Below are positions 41,132 through 48,428 of a stretch of 64,000 bases of DNA, one piece after another. Within the stretch, counting starts at the first letter, position 1. Each line of letters opens with the position of its first letter. Position numbers and translations under genes: made by a program. Under the pieces are notes generated by a model. That model made no database searches, was not told the DNA's origin, and was given only the letters and a program-made list of their open reading frames with translations. This DNA is from Paenibacillus sp. G2S3 (GTDB lineage: Bacteria > Bacillota > Bacilli > Paenibacillales > Paenibacillaceae), in NCBI RefSeq assembly GCF_030123105.1, contig NZ_CP126095.1, positions 3,534,001 to 3,598,000 of the forward strand, written 5' to 3'.

Positions 41132-41508
41132 TCTGTCTCCTCCTCATACAGCAATTTCAACATCTCACTGAACTCAGCAAAATCAATCCCTAACATCTTA
41201 CTCTCGTCGATAATCTCCTTCATTTTGTTCTCCATGATCCGTAGCCGTTGTTCACGAATAAACTCCTGATCTGCACCAGAAACAAAGGAACCTTTTCCCA
41301 CAATGGAATTGATAAGGCCTTCCCTCTCCAGCTCTTCGTAGGCTCGTTTCGTTGTGATTACGCTAATCTGCAGCTCTTTGGCTAACAGCCGAATAGAAGG
41401 TAAAGGCGTACCTGAGACTAACTCTCCTTGTAGGATCATCTGGCGGATCTGACTTACAATCTGTACATAGATCGGTTCACCGGAAGTGTTGGATATCAAT
41501 ATGTTCAT
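41128..41508 (-). CDS. GntR-family regulator, YtrA-like
   Basis: 126 aa, the short YtrA type: a winged helix (PIYVQIVSQIRQMILQGEL, LPSIRLLAKELQISVITTKR, AYEELEREGLI) and only about 50 further residues instead of a large ligand domain. ATG 41508. YtrA proteins repress their own operon, usually an ABC transporter for cell-wall antibiotics. Here the downstream transporter overlaps by GTGA but is decayed, while the regulator and an inverted repeat in its promoter (41547-41565) look intact. Confidence 0.9.
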   Translation of the reverse strand: MNILISNTSGEPIYVQIVSQIRQMILQGELVSGTPLPSIRLLAKELQISVITTKRAYEELEREGLINSIVGKGSFVSGADQEFIREQRLRIMENKMKEIIDESKMLGIDFAEFSEMLKLLYEEETE

Positions 41509-41546
41509 GAACTCGTGCCCTCACTCCTAGTTTATGTGTATTTAAT

Positions 41547-41565
41547 GTATATATGTAATATATAC
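41547..41565. promoter_or_regulatory. YtrA-type operator candidate
   Basis: GTATATAT (41547-41554) and ATATATAC (41558-41565) are exact inverted repeats around GTA, 39 bases upstream of the GntR start. AGTGTA and TACACA outer elements also flank it on the minus strand, similar in type to reported YtrA sites (AGTGTA...TACACT). Confidence 0.55.
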
Positions 41566-41607
41566 ACTATACTCATCGTTGTCAATGATCTTTCAAGTTA
41601 ACAAAAA

Positions 41608-41640
41608 CAAGCCGATTCCCATGAAATCAGGGTCAGCTTG
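41608..41640 (-). terminator. Terminator after the AstE/AspA-like gene
   Basis: CAAGC..GA..CCC at 41636-41640 outward pairs with GGG..TC.GCTTG at 41608 on the minus strand (imperfect stem), followed there by TTTTTGT. Confidence 0.6.
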
Positions 41641-41667
41641 CTTATTATTTAGCGTATCTAATCATCA

Positions 41668-42348
41668 TCACATCAACCCAGCGCTTCTTAAAAAGCGGCT
41701 AACAATGTCCATCTGATAGCGAATGCGAAGATTACGATCAAGACTCCAGCAGGTTTCCACAGTAAATGCCTTAGCTCCTAAGATACGGGAGACAGCTGCA
41801 CGTGACGAGCCGGGGCGCTCTCGTAACCGGATATTAAAATGATAGGAGGTATTAGCTATCGTACGGTTCATATCTTTTATGATTCTTCTTGCTGTCGCAG
41901 TACCTCTGCTCTCCGGTTTAATGATAATAGACTGTCCGAGTCGCTTAGGATTTCTTTGAGATAGACCGTTCGCTTCATGGAGATCAAGGTACCAGGTGGG
42001 TCGATAACGTCGTACTAATTGAAGCAAGGCTACGGATAACGGATGTTTTGCAAATCCATTGCTAGTCCGTGGAAACGTTCGGTTCAAATCTGGCACGCCT
42101 CGAATTCGTTTGCGATAAGCTTTTTGATTCATGAGGGGTACAATAATAAGCGTACCTCGGTAAATATATAGTTCACCTTGTCTTATGCGATTCACGATGT
42201 TTTTAGCAGCACGTATGCTTGCCGTTTCATTCCCGTGTATGCCGGACACCACCATAAACACTGGACCAGGGAGCCCGCCTCTGATCACATAATAAGGGGT
42301 GGCATGGGATGTGGACGATGCTAAGGTATAATTCTCAATAATCATCAT
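41668..42348 (-). CDS. AstE/AspA-family zinc metallohydrolase (succinylglutamate desuccinylase/aspartoacylase-like)
   Basis: 226 aa. Zinc ligands of the M14-like fold are visible: His38 and Glu41 in SGIHGNETAS, His124 in YLDLHEANG; Glu198 in FTVETCW is the likely general base. An Arg pair in PDLNRTFPR (residues about 87-94) fits substrate carboxylate binding. Family members remove acyl or aminoacyl groups in the cytosol; the short length and basic composition suggest a divergent branch. Start ATG ATG at 42348 behind GGAGGTG. It is separated from both neighbours by terminators, so it is probably a single-gene unit. The substrate is not predictable. Confidence 0.75.
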   Translation of the reverse strand: MMIIENYTLASSTSHATPYYVIRGGLPGPVFMVVSGIHGNETASIRAAKNIVNRIRQGELYIYRGTLIIVPLMNQKAYRKRIRGVPDLNRTFPRTSNGFAKHPLSVALLQLVRRYRPTWYLDLHEANGLSQRNPKRLGQSIIIKPESRGTATARRIIKDMNRTIANTSYHFNIRLRERPGSSRAAVSRILGAKAFTVETCWSLDRNLRIRYQMDIVSRFLRSAGLM

Positions 42349-42416
42349 GCTTCACCTCCGCATTTAGGTGTCCATATATGTGTATTCCGTAGGACCCCAG
42401 TTGTCCTAGACAGATA

Positions 42417-42444
42417 AGCAAAAAAAGCCTGATTTCTCAGGCTT
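42417..42444 (-). terminator. Terminator of the lar/gluconate operon
   Basis: AAGCCTGA/TCAGGCTT (42425-42432 and 42437-42444), 4-nt loop, with a T-run following on the minus strand. It closes the eight-gene operon. Confidence 0.85.
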
Positions 42445-42465
42445 AAGGCTTTACGCGTTATGAAT

Positions 42466-43113
42466 CTAATTTAACCACAATTGAAATAATCCTTCGCTAA
42501 CTCCTAAGTTATACATATAATAAATCCCAAAAATGAAGCTAATAGATCCTGCTAGCTGAGTTAATGAACGGTTAATCACAACATTCTTCTTACTGTAAAC
42601 AAAGGGAATTCCAAGAATTGTCGTAAAGATAAGCATGCCACTAATCGTACCTAATCCAAATATCAAAATATACACGGCGCATTCCCAAATCGAGGAAACC
42701 GTCGTAAGGGTGAGTAATACCATCGCCGCACTACCAGCAAGTCCATGTATGAATCCGATGATGAATATCTTAATTAATGGAGATCTCTCATGCGAGTGAG
42801 AGCTGCTGTTTGACTTTTTTATAGACGCCATACTTTTGAACCCTAGATACACAAGCATGATGCCGACGAGGAATTCTAGAGACATTGCCCATACTTCCGG
42901 TAATTCACCTTTTAACAGCACTAATATCATTCCAACAATAAAAAGAGTACTAGTATGACCTATGCCCCAAAATACACCAGTTAATGTTGAACGCCATAAC
43001 TTTTTATTAGTACCTACCATTGTAGAAACAGCAATAATATGATCTGGTTCTATGGAATGCTTGATTCCTAGAATAAAACCGAAAAACAGCACAGACAATA
43101 AGCTAATTTCCAA
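42466..43113 (-). CDS. Nickel/cobalt permease (NiCoT/UreH-like)
   Basis: 215 aa, six membrane spans. The nickel motif HX4DH is present as H19-SIEP-D24-H25 in GIKHSIEPDHIIAVS, and a second conserved box is FWGIGHTSTLFIVGM. Start is TTG 43113, eight bases behind AGGAGG. It is the last gene of the operon that makes the nickel-pincer cofactor, so it most likely imports Ni2+ for LarC, which inserts the metal. Other lar operons also carry nickel transporters. Cobalt transport is possible from the family alone; the context favours nickel. Confidence 0.85.
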   Translation of the reverse strand: MEISLLSVLFFGFILGIKHSIEPDHIIAVSTMVGTNKKLWRSTLTGVFWGIGHTSTLFIVGMILVLLKGELPEVWAMSLEFLVGIMLVYLGFKSMASIKKSNSSSHSHERSPLIKIFIIGFIHGLAGSAAMVLLTLTTVSSIWECAVYILIFGLGTISGMLIFTTILGIPFVYSKKNVVINRSLTQLAGSISFIFGIYYMYNLGVSEGLFQLWLN

Positions 43114-43132
43114 TTCAATTTCCTCCTACAAT

Positions 43133-43603
43133 TCAAATGCTGCTAGACTTTTGTACATGATCATAGACCTTTTTTAAAGGAATGCCATGTAACTGGGCTA
43201 TGCGCTTGCACTCCTCAAACTCAGGTGCCCACTGAACCACCTCACCGGCACATATCCCTTTTTTAACAGTCACGGTTCCCCATTCGGTTTCAACGGATTC
43301 AAACGTTCTTTCTAAGCGGTGTACCGTTAAGGGATAATAACGAATGCCTAGTGTCGTGGTTTCTTTAAACAGAATCCCCTTCATGATGCTTACATTATCG
43401 GATGAACAGAGGAGCTGCAGTAATGTTCCGGGTCTGTTTTTCTTCATATAAATAGGTGTATAAAATACATCATTTGCCCCGTTCTCGAAGAGCAAGTCCA
43501 TGACATAACCAAGCCATTCTCCGGGAATATCGTCTAGGTTCACTTCCATTTTCACCATGTCTGTATCTATATGTTCATGATCAGGAGGTCGTTGAGATTT
43601 CAT
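43133..43603 (-). CDS. larC2: Nickel-pincer cofactor cyclometallase, C-terminal part (LarC2)
   Basis: 156 aa. The sequence MEVNLDDIPGEWLGYVMDLL, the PIYMKKNRPGTLLQLLC box and EWGTVTVKKGICAGEVVQWAPEFE are those of the LarC C-terminal domain, which together with LarC1 inserts Ni into the pincer nucleotide using CTP. ATG 43603 has its own GAGAGGAG site. It lies in the same reading frame as larC1, separated by the larC1 TAG stop and 18 bases. In Lactobacillus plantarum the two parts are joined by programmed frameshifting; here that geometry is absent, so two separate polypeptides (or stop readthrough) are predicted. Confidence 0.88.
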   Translation of the reverse strand: MKSQRPPDHEHIDTDMVKMEVNLDDIPGEWLGYVMDLLFENGANDVFYTPIYMKKNRPGTLLQLLCSSDNVSIMKGILFKETTTLGIRYYPLTVHRLERTFESVETEWGTVTVKKGICAGEVVQWAPEFEECKRIAQLHGIPLKKVYDHVQKSSSI

Positions 43604-43621
43604 GAGCTTACTCCTCTCTAG

Positions 43622-44512
43622 CTAATCCCCAATAATAACTCTTAACGCATTGGGTTGATCCGGGAAGGTCTTGGTACCCGCTCCATATCCAATAGATTGA
43701 ATGTTCATGGAAGGAAGGGAACAAAACTCCTGAACGAGCACTGCAATTAACCCAGCTCCAGTGGGTGTTGTAAGTTCTGCGCTGATATTCGATTGCTCCA
43801 AAGGAATGCCTTTAAGCATTTCAAGTGTTGCGGGCGCTGGAACCGGATAAATGCCATGATCAATGCGGATCTTTCCTTTGCCTACTGGGACAGGAGATGA
43901 CTTTACAGTCTCAATCTCCAATTGATGAATCAGGATGGCCGCTCCAACAATATCAATAATAGAATCTACAGCACCCACTTCATGAAAATGCACCTGTTCA
44001 AGTGGGATTCCATGAATAAGCCCTTCAGCTTCCCCGATTTTCTTGAAAATTTTTAATGCTGTATTTTTCACCTGATCCGAAAAGCCAGCAGATTCAATTA
44101 ACTTAACAATATCTTTATACGACCGGTGATCATGGTGGTGGTGCGTGTGGGTGTGACTATGTTCGTGACTGTGATCATGGTGTACGTGCATATGGCTATG
44201 GTCGTGATCGTGCGAGTGATGCTCGTGTGTGTGGGCATGATCGTGCTTATCTGTGTGGCTATGTTCATGTAAAAGTGCGTTTTTTTCACCATGAGAACTT
44301 ATGTTCGCTTCATTCTGCAACAGCACATCAAACTTGGTACAAGTAATGCCATTTTTAACGGTCTTACCCCACTTTAGTTCGTATTCAGCTTCAATTTGTA
44401 GCTTGCTTAGCTCTTCTCTCAAATAGATGGGATCTGCCCCTGCATCAATAAGTGCTCCAATGAACATATCTCCGCTAATGCCGGAAAAGCAATCCAGGTA
44501 TAGTGTTTTCAT
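43622..44512 (-). CDS. larC1: Nickel-pincer cofactor cyclometallase, N-terminal part (LarC1)
   Basis: 296 aa. N-terminus KTLYLDCFSGISGDMFIGAL is the LarC signature, and VHFHEVGAVDSIIDIVGA is the conserved central box. Residues about 74-129 are an extreme histidine/aspartate tract (more than 25 His), a likely nickel store or sensor. The product acts last in cofactor synthesis, placing Ni2+ into the pyridinium-3,5-bisthiocarboxylate mononucleotide made by LarB and LarE. The gene follows larB closely (3 bases between the larC1 start and the larB stop). The C-terminal domain is encoded by the next gene, larC2. Confidence 0.9.
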   Translation of the reverse strand: MKTLYLDCFSGISGDMFIGALIDAGADPIYLREELSKLQIEAEYELKWGKTVKNGITCTKFDVLLQNEANISSHGEKNALLHEHSHTDKHDHAHTHEHHSHDHDHSHMHVHHDHSHEHSHTHTHHHHDHRSYKDIVKLIESAGFSDQVKNTALKIFKKIGEAEGLIHGIPLEQVHFHEVGAVDSIIDIVGAAILIHQLEIETVKSSPVPVGKGKIRIDHGIYPVPAPATLEMLKGIPLEQSNISAELTTPTGAGLIAVLVQEFCSLPSMNIQSIGYGAGTKTFPDQPNALRVIIGD

Positions 44513-44515
44513 TAT

Positions 44516-45265
44516 TTACAGCCCCTTTTGTATCAGCTTATGAATTAATGCAGCGTTATAACCACCGCCGAACCCGTTATCAATGTTTACAACGCTTATA
44601 CCTGAGGCACAAGAATTCAGCATCGTTAACAGCGCAGATAGACCCTTAAAGCTGGCTCCGTAGCCAACACTCGTTGGGACAGCAATAACTGGATGAGCAA
44701 CTAATCCACCGACTACACTTGGAAGTGCCCCTTCCATACCAGCGACCACAACGGAGACAACTGCATTCTGAATCTCTTCAGCATGATGTAACAAACGATG
44801 AATACCGGCGACCCCCACATCATAAATACGATGCACAGTACTACCAAGCACCTCTGCAGTAACAGCAGCCTCTTCAGCTACCCTAATATCCGAAGTTCCC
44901 GCAGCAATAACGGCGATGTAGCCATTAGGTCTATCCTCAGTGGTTTCATTAGCTTTCCAATATAGAATTCTGGCAATTTCGTTATATATCAAATCTGGTA
45001 TTACCTTTAAAATATCTTCAGCCTTATCCGAAGAAATTCTAGTGACGAGTACCTGATTATTCCGCGTACGTAAGGACTGGACAATAGCAATGATTTGTTC
45101 GGAAGTTTTACCTTCGCCATAGACAATTTCGGGGAATCCTTGACGTTTTTTCCGATGATGATCCACTTTCGCGAACCCCAACTCTTCAAAAGCAGCCAAT
45201 CGTTCTTTTGCCTCTGGAACACTAAGCTTTCCATCTTGAACTTGTTGTAAAATGTCCTCGAGCAT
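44516..45265 (-). CDS. larB: Pyridinium-3,5-biscarboxylic acid mononucleotide synthase LarB
   Basis: 249 aa. The C-terminal 160 residues are an AIR-carboxylase-like (PurE) fold: GYIAVIAAGTSDIRVAEEAA, DVGVAGIHRLL, VVAGMEGALPSVVGGL and AVPTSVGYGASFKGL. The N-terminal region carries the substrate loop YGEGKTSEQIIAIV. LarB carboxylates and hydrolyses nicotinic acid adenine dinucleotide, the first step of nickel-pincer nucleotide synthesis. I set the start at ATG 45265, eight bases after GAGG; the GTG at 45274 overlaps the ribosome site. It lies between gntK and larC1 in the operon. Confidence 0.92.
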   Translation of the reverse strand: MLEDILQQVQDGKLSVPEAKERLAAFEELGFAKVDHHRKKRQGFPEIVYGEGKTSEQIIAIVQSLRTRNNQVLVTRISSDKAEDILKVIPDLIYNEIARILYWKANETTEDRPNGYIAVIAAGTSDIRVAEEAAVTAEVLGSTVHRIYDVGVAGIHRLLHHAEEIQNAVVSVVVAGMEGALPSVVGGLVAHPVIAVPTSVGYGASFKGLSALLTMLNSCASGISVVNIDNGFGGGYNAALIHKLIQKGL

Positions 45266-45296
45266 TTCGTCCACCTCTTTACATCGAATCTAGTCA

Positions 45297-46769
45297 TCAG
45301 AACAATTCAGCTACGGTTTTTGCTACTTTTTCATAGTTACGATAAATATTTTTGTACCGATTGCTGTTCTCCTGATTGGGGATAACTGGCATACCCATAG
45401 GAATATTATCTTTAATCTCTTCAAAAGACTTCACGCGACCCGTGGCCACTAATGCAGTCCAAGCAGCGCCCCATGCAGCACTGTGATGGTTCTCTGAAAC
45501 ATAGATCTCAGCTTCGAAAATATCGGCCATCATTTGCAGCCATAGTGGAGATCTGGCTAAGCCGCCGTTCACATATATTTTTGAGGAGGTCCCGGCAATG
45601 TTCTCCAGCGCCCTACCTATTTGATAGAGATTGAAAGTAATTCCTTCCAGCACCGCACGTATAAAATGCTCTTTCTTATGTGTAATCGCCACACCATAGA
45701 AATTCCCTTTTGCCTGTTGATTCCACAGCGGTGCTCTTTCCCCATTTAAATAAGGTAGGAACAGCAGTCCCTCCGCACCAGGTTCAACACGTTCAGCTTC
45801 GCTCAGAAATCCTTCAAAGCTCCCTTGATCTTGAATCAAATCCTTAAACCATTGAAGGACAATCCCACCATTGTTAGTAGGCCCTCCGATAATAAAAGTA
45901 TCTTCGGTAAAAGAATAGCAGAACGTTTCTTGATTCTGACTAACCTTTGCGTGGTTTGTGAATTGTCTAATGGCTCCGCTAGTCCCGACTGAAACGGCAA
46001 CTTCCCCTGGAAGTAGAGCACCAATCCCTAAGTTAGCCAGCTGTCCGTCTGCTGCCCCGATAATAAAAGGAAGCTCTGCCTGAATTCCCATCTGTACTGC
46101 TATTTCCGAATTCATCCTATTGAATTGAAAAGTTGGAGGAACGATCTTAGAAAGCTGTTTATCAGATATGCCAACCAGCGTTAATAGATCCTCAACCCAT
46201 GTGCGAGTTGCCGGGTTAAACAATCCCGTTGCAGAGGCCATTGAATAATCGATCATTCTTTCCCCAAACCAGCTGTAAATTAAATACTCTTTAATGGACA
46301 TGAAGTAAGCAGCTTTTAGGTAGGGTTCATAATTGGTTTCCTTCATCCATAACAGCTTAATCAAAGGTGTCATCGGATGGACGGGAGTCCCTGTTTGTGA
46401 GTAAATCTGTTGTTTCATCGTTTCTGATAGCTGATGCACCTGCTCGGTTCCTCTTCCATCCGCCCAAATGAGTGCAGGGGAGAGCGGGATGCCAGCCTCG
46501 GCTACTAGAACAAGAGAATGCATAGCTGCTGAGAAGCCAATGGTAATCAATTCATCTTTTCCGATCTCTGCTTTTCTCACAGCTTCTCTAATTGCCCTTA
46601 TAGCAGAGCGTTCAATCTCGATTGCATCTTGTTCAGCCCAGCCTTGCTGCGGATAATGGAAGCTATTCATTTCTTCAGCCTCTGTGATTAGTTTTCCATG
46701 AATCGTAAACACACAGGCTTTAACACTTGTCGTACCGATATCAAGTCCAATTACAAACTCTCTAGACAT
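45297..46769 (-). CDS. gntK: Gluconokinase (FGGY family)
   Basis: 490 aa, full length for the FGGY family. ATP-phosphate loop GLDIGTTSVKACVF at 8-21. The segment TGTPVHPMTPLIKLLWMKE and IKEYLIYSWFGERMIDYSMA with SATGLFN match Bacillus GntK closely in pattern and are unlike xylulokinase or glycerol kinase. Adenosine-binding signature YVNGGLARSPLWLQMMADIF near 400. It phosphorylates D-gluconate to 6-phosphogluconate in the cytosol. Its presence inside the lar operon, together with gnd at 59784, suggests the LarA-type enzyme produces gluconate. Start ATG 46769 after AAGGGAAGG. The paralogous kinase specificities in FGGY make wet-lab confirmation of the substrate useful. Confidence 0.85.
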   Translation of the reverse strand: MSREFVIGLDIGTTSVKACVFTIHGKLITEAEEMNSFHYPQQGWAEQDAIEIERSAIRAIREAVRKAEIGKDELITIGFSAAMHSLVLVAEAGIPLSPALIWADGRGTEQVHQLSETMKQQIYSQTGTPVHPMTPLIKLLWMKETNYEPYLKAAYFMSIKEYLIYSWFGERMIDYSMASATGLFNPATRTWVEDLLTLVGISDKQLSKIVPPTFQFNRMNSEIAVQMGIQAELPFIIGAADGQLANLGIGALLPGEVAVSVGTSGAIRQFTNHAKVSQNQETFCYSFTEDTFIIGGPTNNGGIVLQWFKDLIQDQGSFEGFLSEAERVEPGAEGLLFLPYLNGERAPLWNQQAKGNFYGVAITHKKEHFIRAVLEGITFNLYQIGRALENIAGTSSKIYVNGGLARSPLWLQMMADIFEAEIYVSENHHSAAWGAAWTALVATGRVKSFEEIKDNIPMGMPVIPNQENSNRYKNIYRNYEKVAKTVAELF

Positions 46770-46788
46770 GCCTAACCTTCCCTTCTTA

Positions 46789-47592
46789 CTATATAGAAAG
46801 AGCTTTATTCATACTGCCGCTCCGATATCCTAACAGATCCAACGTAACGTATTTATAGCCGTAATTCTGAAGCTCTTGCACGATAAGATGGTGATGTACT
46901 AGAACAATCTCCATATCTAGCGGTTCCACTTCAATTCTTGCAATATCCTGATGGGTACGAACTCGTACTTGACGTATTTTCAGCGATTTTAAATAAGCCT
47001 CGGCTTTTTCTACCTTTTGCAGCTTCTCGTTCGTAATGCGCTCCCCATAGGCGATTCGTGAAGACAGGCAGGCGAACGATGGTTTCTCCCATGTAGGCAA
47101 ATTAAATGATTTCGAAAGCTCTCTTATTTCTGTTTTGAACAGTTCAGCCTCAAGTAGAGGACCACGGATGCCTCTCTCTTTAGCGGCTTGCATCCCTGGG
47201 CGATGCTCGTTCATATCATCTGCAATAACACCATAAATGATATTCTTAAAGCCCTTTTCCTCGAGTACAGGGATTAAGTGATCGAATAAGCTGCTTTTGC
47301 AAAAATAACAGCGGTTTTTATTGTTCTCCGCATACCCAGGAATTGCCAGTTCAGAGGTTTCGATGACCTGATGCGTAACACCTATAAGTGCAGCGAGCTC
47401 TTTTGCTTCCTCCAGTTCACTTGAAGGATAGGTTTCTGAATCCGCGGTTACCGCGAGTACATGATCCGAACCTAAGGTATCGACAGCCACTTTTAATAAG
47501 AAGGTACTATCAACCCCACCAGAGAATGCGACCACTACTGATTTCATTTCACGAAGGATGGATTGTAATTTGTTATATTTATCTGTAAGCAC
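46789..47592 (-). CDS. larE: Nickel-pincer cofactor sulfur transferase LarE, three-cysteine type
   Basis: 267 aa. PP-loop FSGGVDST at 23-30 activates the substrate carboxylate as an adenylate. The sulfur-donor position is Cys175 in SFACLSSRIAYG. Two further cysteines, Cys95 and Cys98 in NRCYFCKSSLF, are absent from the Lactobacillus plantarum enzyme that sacrifices its single cysteine; LarE proteins with three cysteines are reported to carry a [4Fe-4S] cluster. It installs both sulfur atoms of the pincer cofactor. GTG 47592, seven bases after GGGAGGG. It lies between the SDR gene and gntK. Confidence 0.92.
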   Translation of the reverse strand: MLTDKYNKLQSILREMKSVVVAFSGGVDSTFLLKVAVDTLGSDHVLAVTADSETYPSSELEEAKELAALIGVTHQVIETSELAIPGYAENNKNRCYFCKSSLFDHLIPVLEEKGFKNIIYGVIADDMNEHRPGMQAAKERGIRGPLLEAELFKTEIRELSKSFNLPTWEKPSFACLSSRIAYGERITNEKLQKVEKAEAYLKSLKIRQVRVRTHQDIARIEVEPLDMEIVLVHHHLIVQELQNYGYKYVTLDLLGYRSGSMNKALSI

Positions 47593-47634
47593 TTATGATC
47601 CCTCCCATTGATAGATCCATTTACAGGATGCTCT

Positions 47635-48405
47635 TTAAATCGTCATACTTCCAAATCCGCCATCTACACGAATTAATGTACCGGTAACGAAACTGGAGGC
47701 TTTCTCAGAGGCTAGCCATACCGCAGCACCTTGAAGCTCTTCTGGTGTTCCAAAACGTTGCATCGGCGTATGTTTCATAATGGAGTCGATTCGCTCTGGA
47801 CTTAAAATTTTGCGATTCTGTTCAGCTGGGAAGAACCCAGGGATGATAGCGTTTACACGGATGCCATTTAACGCAAACTCACGCGCTAAGAACTGAGTAA
47901 CACTGTTAAGCGCCGCTTTGGAAACCGAATAGGTGAATACTTTGGATAACGGTGTTGTTGAGGATACGGAAGAGATGTTAATGATGCTGCCTTTCCGATT
48001 CTGCTCAATCATTTTCTTGGCAAAGATTTGACAGGTTTGCACGATCCCTTTTAAATTCACATCCATAATATCGTCCCATTCTTCCATTTCTAGATCAAAG
48101 AAAGGTGTGGAGCTATTTTTACCTGGAGCGTTCAGTAGGATGTCCCATCCTCCAGCCCATTCCTCAATTTCAGAAGCTACCTTAAGCAGAGAGTCACGTG
48201 AACTAACATTAGCTTGAAATGCTTTTGCAGTACCACCATTCTTAACAATGCTTTTTGCCACTTCTTCCGCTTTTTCTAGATTCCGTCCGACTATTGCAAC
48301 CTGAGCGCCTTGTTCGGCCAATCCTGCCGCGATAGATGAGCCTAGTACGCTGTTCCCACCAATGGCAACTGCTGTTTTTCCTGTTAGATCAAATAGATTA
48401 GTCAT
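47635..48405 (-). CDS. uxuB: SDR-family D-mannonate oxidoreductase (UxuB/YjmF-like)
   Basis: 256 aa. Classical SDR with a variant cofactor loop AIGGNSVLGSSIA, then LLNAPGKNSS, catalytic Ser in NISSVSSTTPLS and YSVSKAAL (Tyr/Lys). The stretch IRVNAIIPGFFPAEQNRKIL with TPMQRFGTPEELQGA resembles the Firmicutes SDR-type fructuronate reductases. It would reduce D-fructuronate to D-mannonate with NAD(P)H. It lies directly after the LarA-type gene (24 bases), fitting a two-enzyme sequence from fructuronate through mannonate to gluconate. An alternative is a gluconate 5-dehydrogenase, a related SDR group, but that would make less sense with UxaC and the epimerase. Confidence 0.72.
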   Translation of the reverse strand: MTNLFDLTGKTAVAIGGNSVLGSSIAAGLAEQGAQVAIVGRNLEKAEEVAKSIVKNGGTAKAFQANVSSRDSLLKVASEIEEWAGGWDILLNAPGKNSSTPFFDLEMEEWDDIMDVNLKGIVQTCQIFAKKMIEQNRKGSIINISSVSSTTPLSKVFTYSVSKAALNSVTQFLAREFALNGIRVNAIIPGFFPAEQNRKILSPERIDSIMKHTPMQRFGTPEELQGAAVWLASEKASSFVTGTLIRVDGGFGSMTI

Positions 48406-48428
48406 GTCTTCTCTCCCCAGTGTTAGTA

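Noticed and set aside
43601-43640. Programmed frameshift joining larC1 and larC2
   Set aside because: Both genes lie in the same frame separated by TAG, so a shift would leave the larC2 frame.
45297-46769. Xylulokinase for the FGGY kinase
   Set aside because: TGTPVHPMTPL and the IKEYL...DYSMASATG pattern match gluconokinase, and the operon has no xylose isomerase.
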